Origin: Paracoccus sulfuroxidans
Lineage (GTDB): Bacteria > Pseudomonadota > Alphaproteobacteria > Rhodobacterales > Rhodobacteraceae
Assembly (NCBI RefSeq): GCF_007830335.1
Contig: NZ_VLKU01000014.1
Coordinates: 1-64,000, forward strand
Direction: 5' to 3'
Length of the DNA stretch: 64,000 nt
Below are positions 18,246 to 26,169 of this stretch, piece by piece. Position numbers and translations under genes: made by a program. The number at the start of each line of letters is the position of its first letter. Positions within the stretch are counted from its first letter, which is position 1. The notes below the pieces were generated by a model. The model saw only the letters and a program-made list of their open reading frames with translations. It was not told where the DNA came from and did no database searches.

Positions 18246-18793
18246 GGGCGGTTCTGGACGCCTGCGTGCTGTTCCCGACCGTGCTTCGGGAAATCCTGCT
18301 GGAGAGCGCGGCGGCGGGCCTCTACACTCCTTTCTGGTCCGAGCGGATTTTGGCGGAATGGCGCGGTGCCGCAGGCCGGATCGGGCCTGATGCCGATGCC
18401 GTTGCCGGGGCGGAAATCGCGCTGTTGCAGGCGCGCCTGCCTGATGCGCAGGTCACCCCGGCGCAGGATGCCGCGATTGATCTGGACCTACCCGACCCCG
18501 CCGACCGCCATGTGATCGAGGCGGCGGTCGCGGCCGATGCGCCGGCGATCGTCACCGCGAACCTGCGCGATTTTCCCCGCAGGCAACTGGCCAGTTTAAA
18601 CATTCAGGCCATCCACCCCGACGAATTCCTGCGCGATCTTTATCTGGCGCATCCGGCGGCGATCACCGCAGCGGTTGAGGCGACCCACGCCCGCGCGGTG
18701 GCGGCGGGCGGGGACATCAGCCGAAAGGACCTGATGCGACGAGCAAGGTTGCCTCGGCTTGCGCGGGCGATGCAGTATCAGGCCACGGATTGA
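18242..18793 (+). CDS. PIN domain protein, RSP_2648 type
   Basis: 183 residues from a GTG at 18242 that overlaps the TGA of the methyltransferase gene. PIN ribonuclease acidic residues are visible: D6 in VLDACVLFP, a Glu near residue 38-40 (SERILAEW), and Asp residues in DLPDPADRH and TANLRDFP. No antitoxin gene is adjacent, and the coupling to an rRNA methyltransferase is unlike a VapBC module, so a housekeeping RNA-processing role is possible. It matches the single-gene RSP_2648-type PIN proteins of Rhodobacterales. Confidence 0.8.
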   Translation: MRAVLDACVLFPTVLREILLESAAAGLYTPFWSERILAEWRGAAGRIGPDADAVAGAEIALLQARLPDAQVTPAQDAAIDLDLPDPADRHVIEAAVAADAPAIVTANLRDFPRRQLASLNIQAIHPDEFLRDLYLAHPAAITAAVEATHARAVAAGGDISRKDLMRRARLPRLARAMQYQATD

Positions 18794-18817
18794 CGTTGGT
18801 TTCAGGGCATGAATGAT

Positions 18818-18829
18818 GTTAACGCTAAC
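18818..18829. promoter_or_regulatory. Operator palindrome upstream of zwf
   Basis: GTTAACGCTAAC lies 38 bp upstream of the zwf ATG and matches the site before edd in 10 of the 12 positions, including all GTTA/TAAC half-sites and the central CG. It probably binds the same LacI-type repressor. Confidence 0.55.
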
Positions 18830-18866
18830 GGGCGCTAAGGCACAGATTGCGAACGAGGAGGGGACC

Positions 18867-20321
18867 ATGGTCTCACGCGTCATCCCTGTCGAGGATTTCG
18901 ATCTGGTGATCTTCGGTTCCACCGGCGATCTTGCCCGTCGCAAGATCTTTCCGGGGCTCTATCGCCGCTTCATCGCGGGCCAGTTCCCGCAGGGTGCGCA
19001 GATCATCGGCGCGGCGCGCACGCAGCAGGACACTGCAGCCTTCCGCGATGAGATGCGCAAGGCTATCGTCGAATTCGCGGGCAATCCCGGCAAGGACGCG
19101 GCCAAGGTTGAGGAGTTTTTGCAGCGCCTGACCTATGTCTCGGTCGATGCGCGGGGAACGACCGGCTGGGAGGAATTGCATGAGCATATGCGCGAAGGTG
19201 TCGTCCATGCCTTCTATTTCTCGGTCGCGCCCGCCTTGTTCGGCGATATCGCCCAGCGGCTCTCGCAATACGGGATGGCCGATGACGACAGCCGGATCGT
19301 GGTGGAAAAGCCCTTCGGCCGCGATCTCGTCTCGGCCCGAGAGCTGAACGCCACGCTGGCGCGGCATTTCCGCGAAGACCAGATTTATCGGATCGACCAT
19401 TATCTGGGGAAAGAGACGGTCCAGAACCTGATGGCGGTCCGTTTCGCCAATATCCTGTTCGAGCCGCTGTGGAACGCCCAATACGTCGACCACGTCCAGA
19501 TCACCGTGGCCGAGACGGTCGGCGTCGCCGGGCGCGGCGAATATTACGACCAGTCCGGCGCCATCCGCGACATGGTGCAGAACCACATGATGCAGCTTCT
19601 GTGCCTGACCGCGATGGAGCCGCCCTATCACTTCGACCCGAATGCTGTGCGCGATGAAAAGCTGAAGGTCATCCGCGCGCTGGAACCGCTGGAGCCCGAT
19701 GACATCGTGCGCGGGCAGTATCTGGCCGGTCCCGACGGCCCCGGCTATGTCGAGGATGTCGAGCATCCCGACTCGCGCACGGAAAGCTTTGTGGCGCTGA
19801 AGGTTCGGATCTCGAACTGGCGCTGGCAGGGCACGCCCTTCTATCTGCGCACCGGCAAGCGGCTGCGCGCGCGCACCAGCGAGATTGTCATCACCTTCAA
19901 GGATCCGCCGCATTCGATCTTTGACGATGACGGGGTTTCGCCCGCGAACCAGCTGGTCATCAAGCTGCAACCGAATGAGGGTATGCACCTGACCATGATG
20001 ATCAAGGAACCGGGCCCGGGCGGCATGCGCCTTGTGCAGGTGCCGCTGGACATGAGCTTTGCCGACGCGCTGGGCGCGAACGGCACCGATATGCCCGACG
20101 CCTATGAGCGGCTGATCATGGACGTCATCCGGGGCAACCAGACGCTGTTCATGCGCGGGGATGAGGTCGAGGCCGCCTGGGCCTGGACCGACCCGATCAT
20201 CTCGGGGTGGGAGCAGTCGACGCGGTCGCCTGAGCCCTATGACGCTGGCTCCAGCGGCCCTGAAGAGGCCCTGCGCCTTTTGCATCGCGACGATCGACGC
20301 TGGAGGGAGATCAGACCATGA
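18867..20321 (+). CDS. zwf: Glucose-6-phosphate dehydrogenase
   Basis: 484 residues. Zwf oxidises glucose 6-phosphate to 6-phosphogluconolactone, making NADPH. The nucleotide-binding GSTGDLARRK is at residues about 14-23 and the active-site RIDHYLGKE holds the catalytic His and Lys. GAGGAGG lies before ATG 18867, which gives the family length; the longer frame from 18813 would overlap the operator. It leads a zwf-pgl-pgi operon, overlapping pgl as ATGA. Confidence 0.97.
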   Translation: MVSRVIPVEDFDLVIFGSTGDLARRKIFPGLYRRFIAGQFPQGAQIIGAARTQQDTAAFRDEMRKAIVEFAGNPGKDAAKVEEFLQRLTYVSVDARGTTGWEELHEHMREGVVHAFYFSVAPALFGDIAQRLSQYGMADDDSRIVVEKPFGRDLVSARELNATLARHFREDQIYRIDHYLGKETVQNLMAVRFANILFEPLWNAQYVDHVQITVAETVGVAGRGEYYDQSGAIRDMVQNHMMQLLCLTAMEPPYHFDPNAVRDEKLKVIRALEPLEPDDIVRGQYLAGPDGPGYVEDVEHPDSRTESFVALKVRISNWRWQGTPFYLRTGKRLRARTSEIVITFKDPPHSIFDDDGVSPANQLVIKLQPNEGMHLTMMIKEPGPGGMRLVQVPLDMSFADALGANGTDMPDAYERLIMDVIRGNQTLFMRGDEVEAAWAWTDPIISGWEQSTRSPEPYDAGSSGPEEALRLLHRDDRRWREIRP

Positions 20322-20992
20322 GCCTTGATTTCATTGAATATCCAGACCGCGAGATGCTGTATCTGTCGCTGGCGAGCAAGATCTCGGGCCAGCTGTCGCA
20401 GCATCTGCGGACGAATGAGGGCGCGAGCCTCTGCCTGCCTGGCGGGACGACGCCCTTGCAGGTGTTTTCCTCGCTTTCGGGGGCCGAGCTGGAATGGTCG
20501 CGGGTCACGGTGTTTCTGAACGATGAGCGCTGGGTCAATGGCGACAGCGAGCGCTCGAACAGCCGCGTCCTGCGTAGCCATCTGCTGATCGGCAAGGCGG
20601 CAGCGGCGAATTACATCGACCTTTACACCGGCAGCGCCGAGCCCGCCGAAGCCGTCCCCGCATTGACCGAGCGTCTGACGCCGCATCTGCCGATCTCGGT
20701 TCTGGTGCTGGGGATGGGTGTCGACATGCATACGGCCAGCATCTTCCCCGACAGTTCCGAAAGCCTGCTGGCGCTGGCTCCCGATGCGCCGCTCTTGATG
20801 CCGATCACCAGCCTTCCCGGTGAATCGCGCATCACCCTGACCGCCCCTCCGCTCAACAGGGCGCTGAACAAGCACCTGCTGATCACCGGCCCTGAAAAGC
20901 GCGAGGCGCTGGAACGTGCGCAAAAGCTGGATCCGACCGAGGCGCCGATCCGGGCCTTCCTGGGCGACATTACCGTCCATTGGGCCGAATGA
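20318..20992 (+). CDS. pgl: 6-phosphogluconolactonase
   Basis: 224 residues of the DevB/SOL type. It hydrolyses 6-phosphogluconolactone to 6-phosphogluconate, between Zwf and Edd. Typical blocks are LCLPGGTTPLQVF, FLNDERWV and LVLGMGVDMHTASIFP. The ATG overlaps the zwf stop (ATGA), and pgi follows after 19 bp, so the three enzymes are cotranscribed. Confidence 0.94.
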   Translation: MSLDFIEYPDREMLYLSLASKISGQLSQHLRTNEGASLCLPGGTTPLQVFSSLSGAELEWSRVTVFLNDERWVNGDSERSNSRVLRSHLLIGKAAAANYIDLYTGSAEPAEAVPALTERLTPHLPISVLVLGMGVDMHTASIFPDSSESLLALAPDAPLLMPITSLPGESRITLTAPPLNRALNKHLLITGPEKREALERAQKLDPTEAPIRAFLGDITVHWAE

Positions 20993-21011
20993 ACGAGTGC
21001 GAGTGGACGAT

Positions 21012-22616
21012 ATGAACCCGGTCTGGACGAAACTGCGCGACCATCGGCATGCTCAGGCCGAAACGCGGATCACCTCGCTTTTCGAGGCCGACCCCACCCG
21101 CGCCGAGGCCTGCACGACCACGGCTGATGGTCTGGTCTTCGACTGGTCGAAAACCATGATCGACCAGACCGCGCTTGCCCTGCTGCTGGAACTCGCAGAC
21201 CCGGTTCCGGCTGCGCGCAAGGCGATGTTCGCGGGCGAAAGGATCAATGAGACCGAAGATCGCGCGGTCCTGCACACGGCGCTGCGCAATCTTTCGGGCG
21301 CGATCATGGTCGATGGCCGCGACGTGATGCCCCATGTCCGCGAGGTGCATGACCACATGCGCGATTTCGCGACCCGCGTCCGCGACGGCAGTTTCGCGGG
21401 GCAGGGCGGGACGATCACCGATGTGGTGAACATCGGCATCGGCGGCTCGGATCTGGGCCCGGCAATGGCCACGCGCGCGCTCAGGCCCTATCACGACGGG
21501 CCGCGCATCCATTTTGTCTCGAACGTCGATGGCGCCGATATCGCTGATACTTTGCGCCATCTCGACCCGGAAACGACGCTGGTCATCGTCGCCTCCAAGA
21601 CCTTCACCACGATCGAGACCATGACCAATGCCACCACCGCCCGCGACTGGATGGCGGACAAGGTCAGGGTGCCCGCGTCGCAATTCGTGGCGCTTTCCTC
21701 GGCCGAGGGGCGGACGGCGCAATGGGGCATCGACGCCGACCGCGTCTTCGGGTTCGAGGATTGGGTGGGCGGGCGCTACTCGGTCTGGGGGCCCATCGGC
21801 CTCTCGCTGATGATCGCCATCGGCCCGCGCCGCTTCGACGAGTTTCTGGCCGGCGCGGCGGCCATGGACGCCCATTTCCAGACCGCGCCCGCGACGCAGA
21901 ACCTTCCGCTGATGCTGGCGCTTGTCGGGATCTGGCACCATCAGATCTGCGGCTACGGCACGCGCGCAGTGCTACCCTATGACAATCGTCTGGGCCGGCT
22001 TCCCGCCTATCTCCAGCAACTCGAGATGGAATCGAACGGCAAGCGCGTGGCCATGGATGGCTCCGACCTGATCCTGCCTTCAGGCCCCGTGGTCTGGGGA
22101 GAGCCCGGAACAAACGGCCAGCACGCCTTCTATCAGCTCATCCATCAGGGCACGGCCATCGTTCCCTGCGAATTCATCGTCGCCGCCAAGGGGCATGAGC
22201 CCGAACTTGCCCACCACCACCTCCTCCTCATCGCGAACTGCCTCGCGCAATCCGAAGCCTTGATGCACGGCCGCAGCTTCGAAGAGGCCCGCGCCCTGAT
22301 GGCGGAAAAAGGCCTTTCCGGCAGCGAACTCGAACGCCAGGCCCGCCACCGCGTCTTCCCCGGCAACCGCCCGTCGACGACCTTGGTCGTCGAGCAACTG
22401 ACGCCCTTCGTGCTGGGCCAGATCCTCGCGCTCTACGAGCATCGCGTCTTTGCCGAGGGCGTGATCCTCGGTCTCAACAGCTTCGACCAATGGGGAGTCG
22501 AGCTTGGCAAGGAACTCGCCCTCCGGCTCGCCCCGATGCTCGAAGGCCAGGACGTCCCCTGCCATGACCCCTCGACCCGCCACCTGGTCGATGTCATCCT
22601 CGACATGCGTGACTGA
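21012..22616 (+). CDS. pgi: Glucose-6-phosphate isomerase
   Basis: 534 residues. Pgi interconverts fructose 6-phosphate and glucose 6-phosphate, feeding triose-derived carbon back into the Entner-Doudoroff route. Signatures are VNIGIGGSDLGP, VIVASKTFTTIET, the catalytic Glu region QLEMESNGKRV, and the C-terminal FDQWGVELGKELA. ATG 21012 gives the usual start (MNPVWTKL). It is the last gene of the zwf operon and is followed by a REP-like repeat at the convergent junction with the AlkB-like gene. Confidence 0.97.
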   Translation: MNPVWTKLRDHRHAQAETRITSLFEADPTRAEACTTTADGLVFDWSKTMIDQTALALLLELADPVPAARKAMFAGERINETEDRAVLHTALRNLSGAIMVDGRDVMPHVREVHDHMRDFATRVRDGSFAGQGGTITDVVNIGIGGSDLGPAMATRALRPYHDGPRIHFVSNVDGADIADTLRHLDPETTLVIVASKTFTTIETMTNATTARDWMADKVRVPASQFVALSSAEGRTAQWGIDADRVFGFEDWVGGRYSVWGPIGLSLMIAIGPRRFDEFLAGAAAMDAHFQTAPATQNLPLMLALVGIWHHQICGYGTRAVLPYDNRLGRLPAYLQQLEMESNGKRVAMDGSDLILPSGPVVWGEPGTNGQHAFYQLIHQGTAIVPCEFIVAAKGHEPELAHHHLLLIANCLAQSEALMHGRSFEEARALMAEKGLSGSELERQARHRVFPGNRPSTTLVVEQLTPFVLGQILALYEHRVFAEGVILGLNSFDQWGVELGKELALRLAPMLEGQDVPCHDPSTRHLVDVILDMRD

Positions 22617-22661
22617 TTTCTCTGTTGCCGAAATACCCCGGGGTCCGGGGCAGCGCCCCGG
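22616..22661 (+). repeat. REP-like intergenic repeat, copy 1
   Basis: A conserved head (TTTCTCTGTTGCCGAAATAC) runs into CCCCGGGGT and then a hairpin CCGGGGCAGCGCCCCGG. It lies between the convergent pgi and AlkB-like genes. The same unit recurs at 34128, 38157, 39321 and 56485. Confidence 0.7.
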
Positions 22662-22662
22662 C

Positions 22663-23754
22663 TCAGAGCTGCCGCATCCGCAGAACCCTGCGGTCCATCA
22701 CCCGCCGCCATAGTCGGGGGAACAGGGCGATAACCGCCATGACCGGCAGCGAATAGGGCAGCATCGGTCGGGAATGCAACTCCCGCCCCAGCCGCAGCGC
22801 CGGATAGGCGCGACCCGGATGGGCGTGATGATCCGAATGGCGGGGCGCGTTCACCATCATCAGCGATGACAGGAAATGTGGCGCGTCCCAACTGTGCGCG
22901 GGTCCGACCGGCTCGGGACGGCCATCGGGCAAAAGCCCGCGCGCCAGCCCGTAATGCTGGACGTAATCCGACAAAAGTAGCTGCATCTGCGCGTAAAGAC
23001 ACAGCGCCAGATACCAGCCAAGACCACCGGGCCCCGCCAGCCAAAAGACAATGACGCACAGCACTACCCCGCCCACGACCCAGACGAGATAGGGCGACAC
23101 CCTGCGCCCCTGCCGCCCGCGCTCGGCCCGCAGACCTGCAACAAACGACCCGATCCAGGCACGCGGGAAGAAATGCCAGAAGCTTTCCCCCTGACGCGCC
23201 GAATTCGGGTCCTGCGCCGTCGCGACATGGCGGTGATGAACAAGCCGATGGGCCGAGACGTGATGGCCGAACAGCAGGCTCAGATATACCGCCGCGCCCA
23301 GCCGGAACAGCGCGCGCGATCCGCGATGGATCAGCTCATGCGCATTCGAATTGGACACCTGGCCGAAGAACATCCCCAGCCCGAGAAATAGCGCAAGTTT
23401 GGCGACCACCCCCAGCCCGGGCGCCACCAGTGCGGCGATCCCCAGCACCAGCAACACGAAATGCAGCCCGGCAAGGATCACCGACAGCCCGTCGCTGCCT
23501 TTCGGACCCTCCGCCCCCTGCGGATCGGCAAAGCCGCGCGCGACAACCGTGTCGACCGCCTGACTGGCCCCACCCATCCAGATCAGCGCGGCCCAGATCC
23601 AAGGGCCCCCCAGCAGGCAGGCCGCCAGCAGCAGCACGCCCGGCAGCAGCGCGAACAACGCGAACAGCGGCAATGAGGCAGGGCGGTCGAAATGTCGCGG
23701 CACGGCAATCCCCGGTTTTCCCAAGCTATAGCCCGCGTCCCGCCCCATTGCCAC
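22663..23754 (-). CDS. AlkB-type membrane di-iron monooxygenase
   Basis: 363 residues with about six hydrophobic segments. The three histidine boxes of the AlkB/XylM family are present: NAHELIH, AHRLVHHRHVAT and RHSDHHAHP, plus DYVQHYGL, which corresponds to the AlkB signature NYxEHYG. The Glu of the second box and of the signature are replaced (by Ala and Gln). The family hydroxylates terminal carbons of alkanes or related chains in the inner membrane. No rubredoxin gene is adjacent. Whether alkanes are the substrate cannot be told. Confidence 0.8.
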   Translation of the reverse strand: MAMGRDAGYSLGKPGIAVPRHFDRPASLPLFALFALLPGVLLLAACLLGGPWIWAALIWMGGASQAVDTVVARGFADPQGAEGPKGSDGLSVILAGLHFVLLVLGIAALVAPGLGVVAKLALFLGLGMFFGQVSNSNAHELIHRGSRALFRLGAAVYLSLLFGHHVSAHRLVHHRHVATAQDPNSARQGESFWHFFPRAWIGSFVAGLRAERGRQGRRVSPYLVWVVGGVVLCVIVFWLAGPGGLGWYLALCLYAQMQLLLSDYVQHYGLARGLLPDGRPEPVGPAHSWDAPHFLSSLMMVNAPRHSDHHAHPGRAYPALRLGRELHSRPMLPYSLPVMAVIALFPRLWRRVMDRRVLRMRQL

Positions 23755-23802
23755 GTTCAGTCCCTGCGCCTAGTCTCGCCGCGACATATCAGGGAGAGTT
23801 CC

Positions 23803-25089
23803 ATGTCCGACAACTGGGGTTTCGATACGACCGCCATTCACGCCGGGGCCGCGCCGGATCCCGCGACCGGAGCCCGGCAGGTGCCGATCTATCAGACGAC
23901 GGCCTATGTGTTCAAAGACGCGGCCCATGCGGCGCGCCTCTTTGGCCTGCAAGAGGTCGGATATATCTATTCGCGCCTGACCAACCCGACCGTGGGCGCG
24001 CTGCAGTCGCGGATCGCGGCGATGGAGGGCGGCGCGGGCGCGGTCTGCTGTTCGTCCGGCCATGCGGCGCAGATCATGGCACTCTTCCCGCTGATGCAGC
24101 CCGGCTGCAATATCGTCGCCTCGACCCGGCTTTATGGCGGCACGGTCACGCAGTTCAGCCAGACGATCCGGCGCTTTGGCTGGTCGTGCAAATTCGTCGA
24201 TCTGGACGATCTGGACGCGGTGGCCGCGGCCATCGACGACAACACCCGCGCGATTTTCTGCGAATCCATCTCGAACCCGGGCGGCTATGTGACCGACATT
24301 CCGGCGGTTGCGCGGGTCGCGGATCAGGCCAGGGTGCCGCTCATCGTCGACAACACGCTGGCCACGCCCTATCTGTGCAAACCCATCGAGATGGGCGCGA
24401 CGCTGGTCGTCCACAGCCTGACGAAATACATGACCGGCAACGGCACGGTGACGGGCGGTGTCGTGGTCGATTCCGGCAAGTTCGACTGGTCGGCCAGCGA
24501 CAAATTCCCCAGCCTCTCGGCCCCGGAACCGGCCTATCACGGGCTGAAATTCCACGAAACCTTCGGCAATCTGGCCTTTACCTTCCACGGCATCGCCATC
24601 GGGCTGCGCGATCTTGGCATGACGATGAACCCGCAGGCCGCGCATTACACGCTGATGGGGATCGAGACCCTGGGCCTGCGCATGCCGCGCCATGTGGAAA
24701 ATTCCCAGAAAATCGCCGAATGGCTGGAGAAAGACCCGCGCGTGACCTCGGTCACCTATGCGGGGCTGGCGTCCTCCCCTTGGCACAAGACGGCCGAGCG
24801 GGTCTATCCCAAAGGGGCGGGCGCGCTGTTCACCTTCGCGGTCAAGGGCGGCTATGACGCCTGCGTCAAGCTGGTCGATAATCTGAAGCTGTTCAGCCAT
24901 GTGGCGAATCTGGGCGACGCGCGCTCGCTGGTGATCCACTCGGCCTCGACGACCCACAGCCAGCTCACGCCTGAGCAGCAAAAGGCCGCAGGCGCTGGGC
25001 CGGATGTCGTTCGCCTGTCGATCGGCATTGAGGATGCGCAGGACCTGATCGCCGATCTGGATCAGGCACTGGCAGCGGCAAGCAACTGA
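23803..25089 (+). CDS. metY: O-acetylhomoserine aminocarboxypropyltransferase (sulfhydrylase)
   Basis: 428 residues, the length of MetY. This PLP enzyme joins O-acetylhomoserine with sulfide to make homocysteine, or with methanethiol to make methionine. The PLP lysine is in HSLTKYMTGNG (about residue 208); YSRLTNPTVGALQ, CESISNPGG and the C-terminal SIGIEDAQDLIADL are family blocks. A ribosome site (AGGGAGAG) precedes ATG 23803. Length and the NG after the lysine favour MetY over cystathionine gamma-synthase or methionine gamma-lyase, but these relatives are hard to separate by eye. No SAM riboswitch is seen in the short leader. Confidence 0.85.
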   Translation: MSDNWGFDTTAIHAGAAPDPATGARQVPIYQTTAYVFKDAAHAARLFGLQEVGYIYSRLTNPTVGALQSRIAAMEGGAGAVCCSSGHAAQIMALFPLMQPGCNIVASTRLYGGTVTQFSQTIRRFGWSCKFVDLDDLDAVAAAIDDNTRAIFCESISNPGGYVTDIPAVARVADQARVPLIVDNTLATPYLCKPIEMGATLVVHSLTKYMTGNGTVTGGVVVDSGKFDWSASDKFPSLSAPEPAYHGLKFHETFGNLAFTFHGIAIGLRDLGMTMNPQAAHYTLMGIETLGLRMPRHVENSQKIAEWLEKDPRVTSVTYAGLASSPWHKTAERVYPKGAGALFTFAVKGGYDACVKLVDNLKLFSHVANLGDARSLVIHSASTTHSQLTPEQQKAAGAGPDVVRLSIGIEDAQDLIADLDQALAAASN

Positions 25090-25101
25090 TCTGAAAATGA
25101 A

Positions 25102-25126
25102 AAGGGCGGGGTCAAACCCCGCCCTT
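25102..25126. terminator. Hairpin terminator between metY and the SIMPL gene
   Basis: A perfect 11-bp stem (AAGGGCGGGGT with its complement) and a 3-base loop (CAA), flanked by A-rich and T-rich bases. It can serve both convergent genes. Confidence 0.85.
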
Positions 25127-25146
25127 CGATCCTTCCCGGCTGGCGC

Positions 25147-25980
25147 TCAGTTGCCCGCCGGAGCGTCGGGGGCAGCAGGGGCCTCGGCCTCGGGTGCCTC
25201 GCCTTCGGGGGCATCTTCACCTTCCGGCAGCAGCGCATAAGTGGCGTTGACCGTGGCGCTCAGCGTCAGCTCACCCGCCGCGATCGGCGTCGCATCGCCC
25301 GCGCGGCTCGCCATCGCCATCATCGGCACCGGCCCGTTCGAGACCGCCGAATCCGACAGTGCCATCAGCGGACCAAGGCGCATGCCCGCAGCCTTCGCCA
25401 TCACCTCGGCCCGGTGACGCGCCGAGGCAATCGCATCGGCGCGCGCCTCATCCTCGCCCTCGCTCATGTCTTCGCGGGTGAACGAGATCGAGTTGATCTC
25501 ATTCGCCCCGGTCTCGACCAGCGCGTCGAGCGTGGCCCCCAGCCCGTCAAGCTTGCGGACGCGGATGGTCACCATGTTCTGCGCGGCATAGCCGGTCAGG
25601 ACCGGCGGTTTGCCGTCCTGTGAATAGCTCATCTCGGGCGAGAGGTTCAGCCCCGAGGTCTGGATATCGCGGTCCTCGACGCCCTGCGCCTTCAGGGCAT
25701 CGATCACGGCTTTCTGCCGCGTGGCATTCTCGGCCATGGCTTCGCCAGCGGTCTTGCCGCGGGTGCTGACGCCCACGTTGATCATCGCCATGTCGGGCTC
25801 GGCCGTGGCGCGCCCCTCGCCGGTGACAGTCAGTTTCGCGACGGGGCCGTGGTGTTTCATCATGCGTTCCATATGCGGCGCGGGAGGGGCCGGGGGCTGG
25901 CCGGGGGCCTGCGCCAAAAGCGGGGTCGCCGCCAGCGTCATCAGGGCGGTCGCGGTCAGCACGGGTTTGATCAGCTTCAT
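25147..25980 (-). CDS. Periplasmic SIMPL (DUF541) domain protein
   Basis: 277 residues from ATG 25980. A signal peptide (KLIKPVLTATALMTLAATPL, cleavage after LLAQA) is followed by the SIMPL domain: LTVTGEGRATAEPDMAMINVGV, then DRDIQTSGLNLSPEMSY and a RADAIASARHRAEVMAKAAG helix. The tail is rich in Pro, Glu and Ala. These periplasmic or outer-membrane-associated proteins are related to BP26/OMP28 and are linked to oxidative or envelope stress, but the molecular role is unclear. Confidence 0.88.
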   Translation of the reverse strand: MKLIKPVLTATALMTLAATPLLAQAPGQPPAPPAPHMERMMKHHGPVAKLTVTGEGRATAEPDMAMINVGVSTRGKTAGEAMAENATRQKAVIDALKAQGVEDRDIQTSGLNLSPEMSYSQDGKPPVLTGYAAQNMVTIRVRKLDGLGATLDALVETGANEINSISFTREDMSEGEDEARADAIASARHRAEVMAKAAGMRLGPLMALSDSAVSNGPVPMMAMASRAGDATPIAAGELTLSATVNATYALLPEGEDAPEGEAPEAEAPAAPDAPAGN

Positions 25981-26169
25981 GTCTACTCTCGTTTGGGCGG
26001 GCCCGGAGACCGGGCTGCTCGTTATGATTGCACCCACCTAACGCACGAATGGTAAAAATGGCTCGTCACAATGCGGTGTGCAGCTTTCTTCTTGTCGTGA
26101 TCTGGGGTAGTTCGGAAGAACCCTTTCAACCGCGCTTCTGCGCCCGGAACGCCAAGGCCAATCCTGCTG

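Noticed and set aside
18242..18793. PIN gene as a VapC toxin
   Set aside because: No antitoxin-sized gene before or after it; it is coupled to an rRNA methyltransferase instead.
23755..23802. SAM riboswitch before metY
   Set aside because: The leader is under 50 bases outside the neighbouring gene and shows none of the conserved SAM-II/SAM-V cores.
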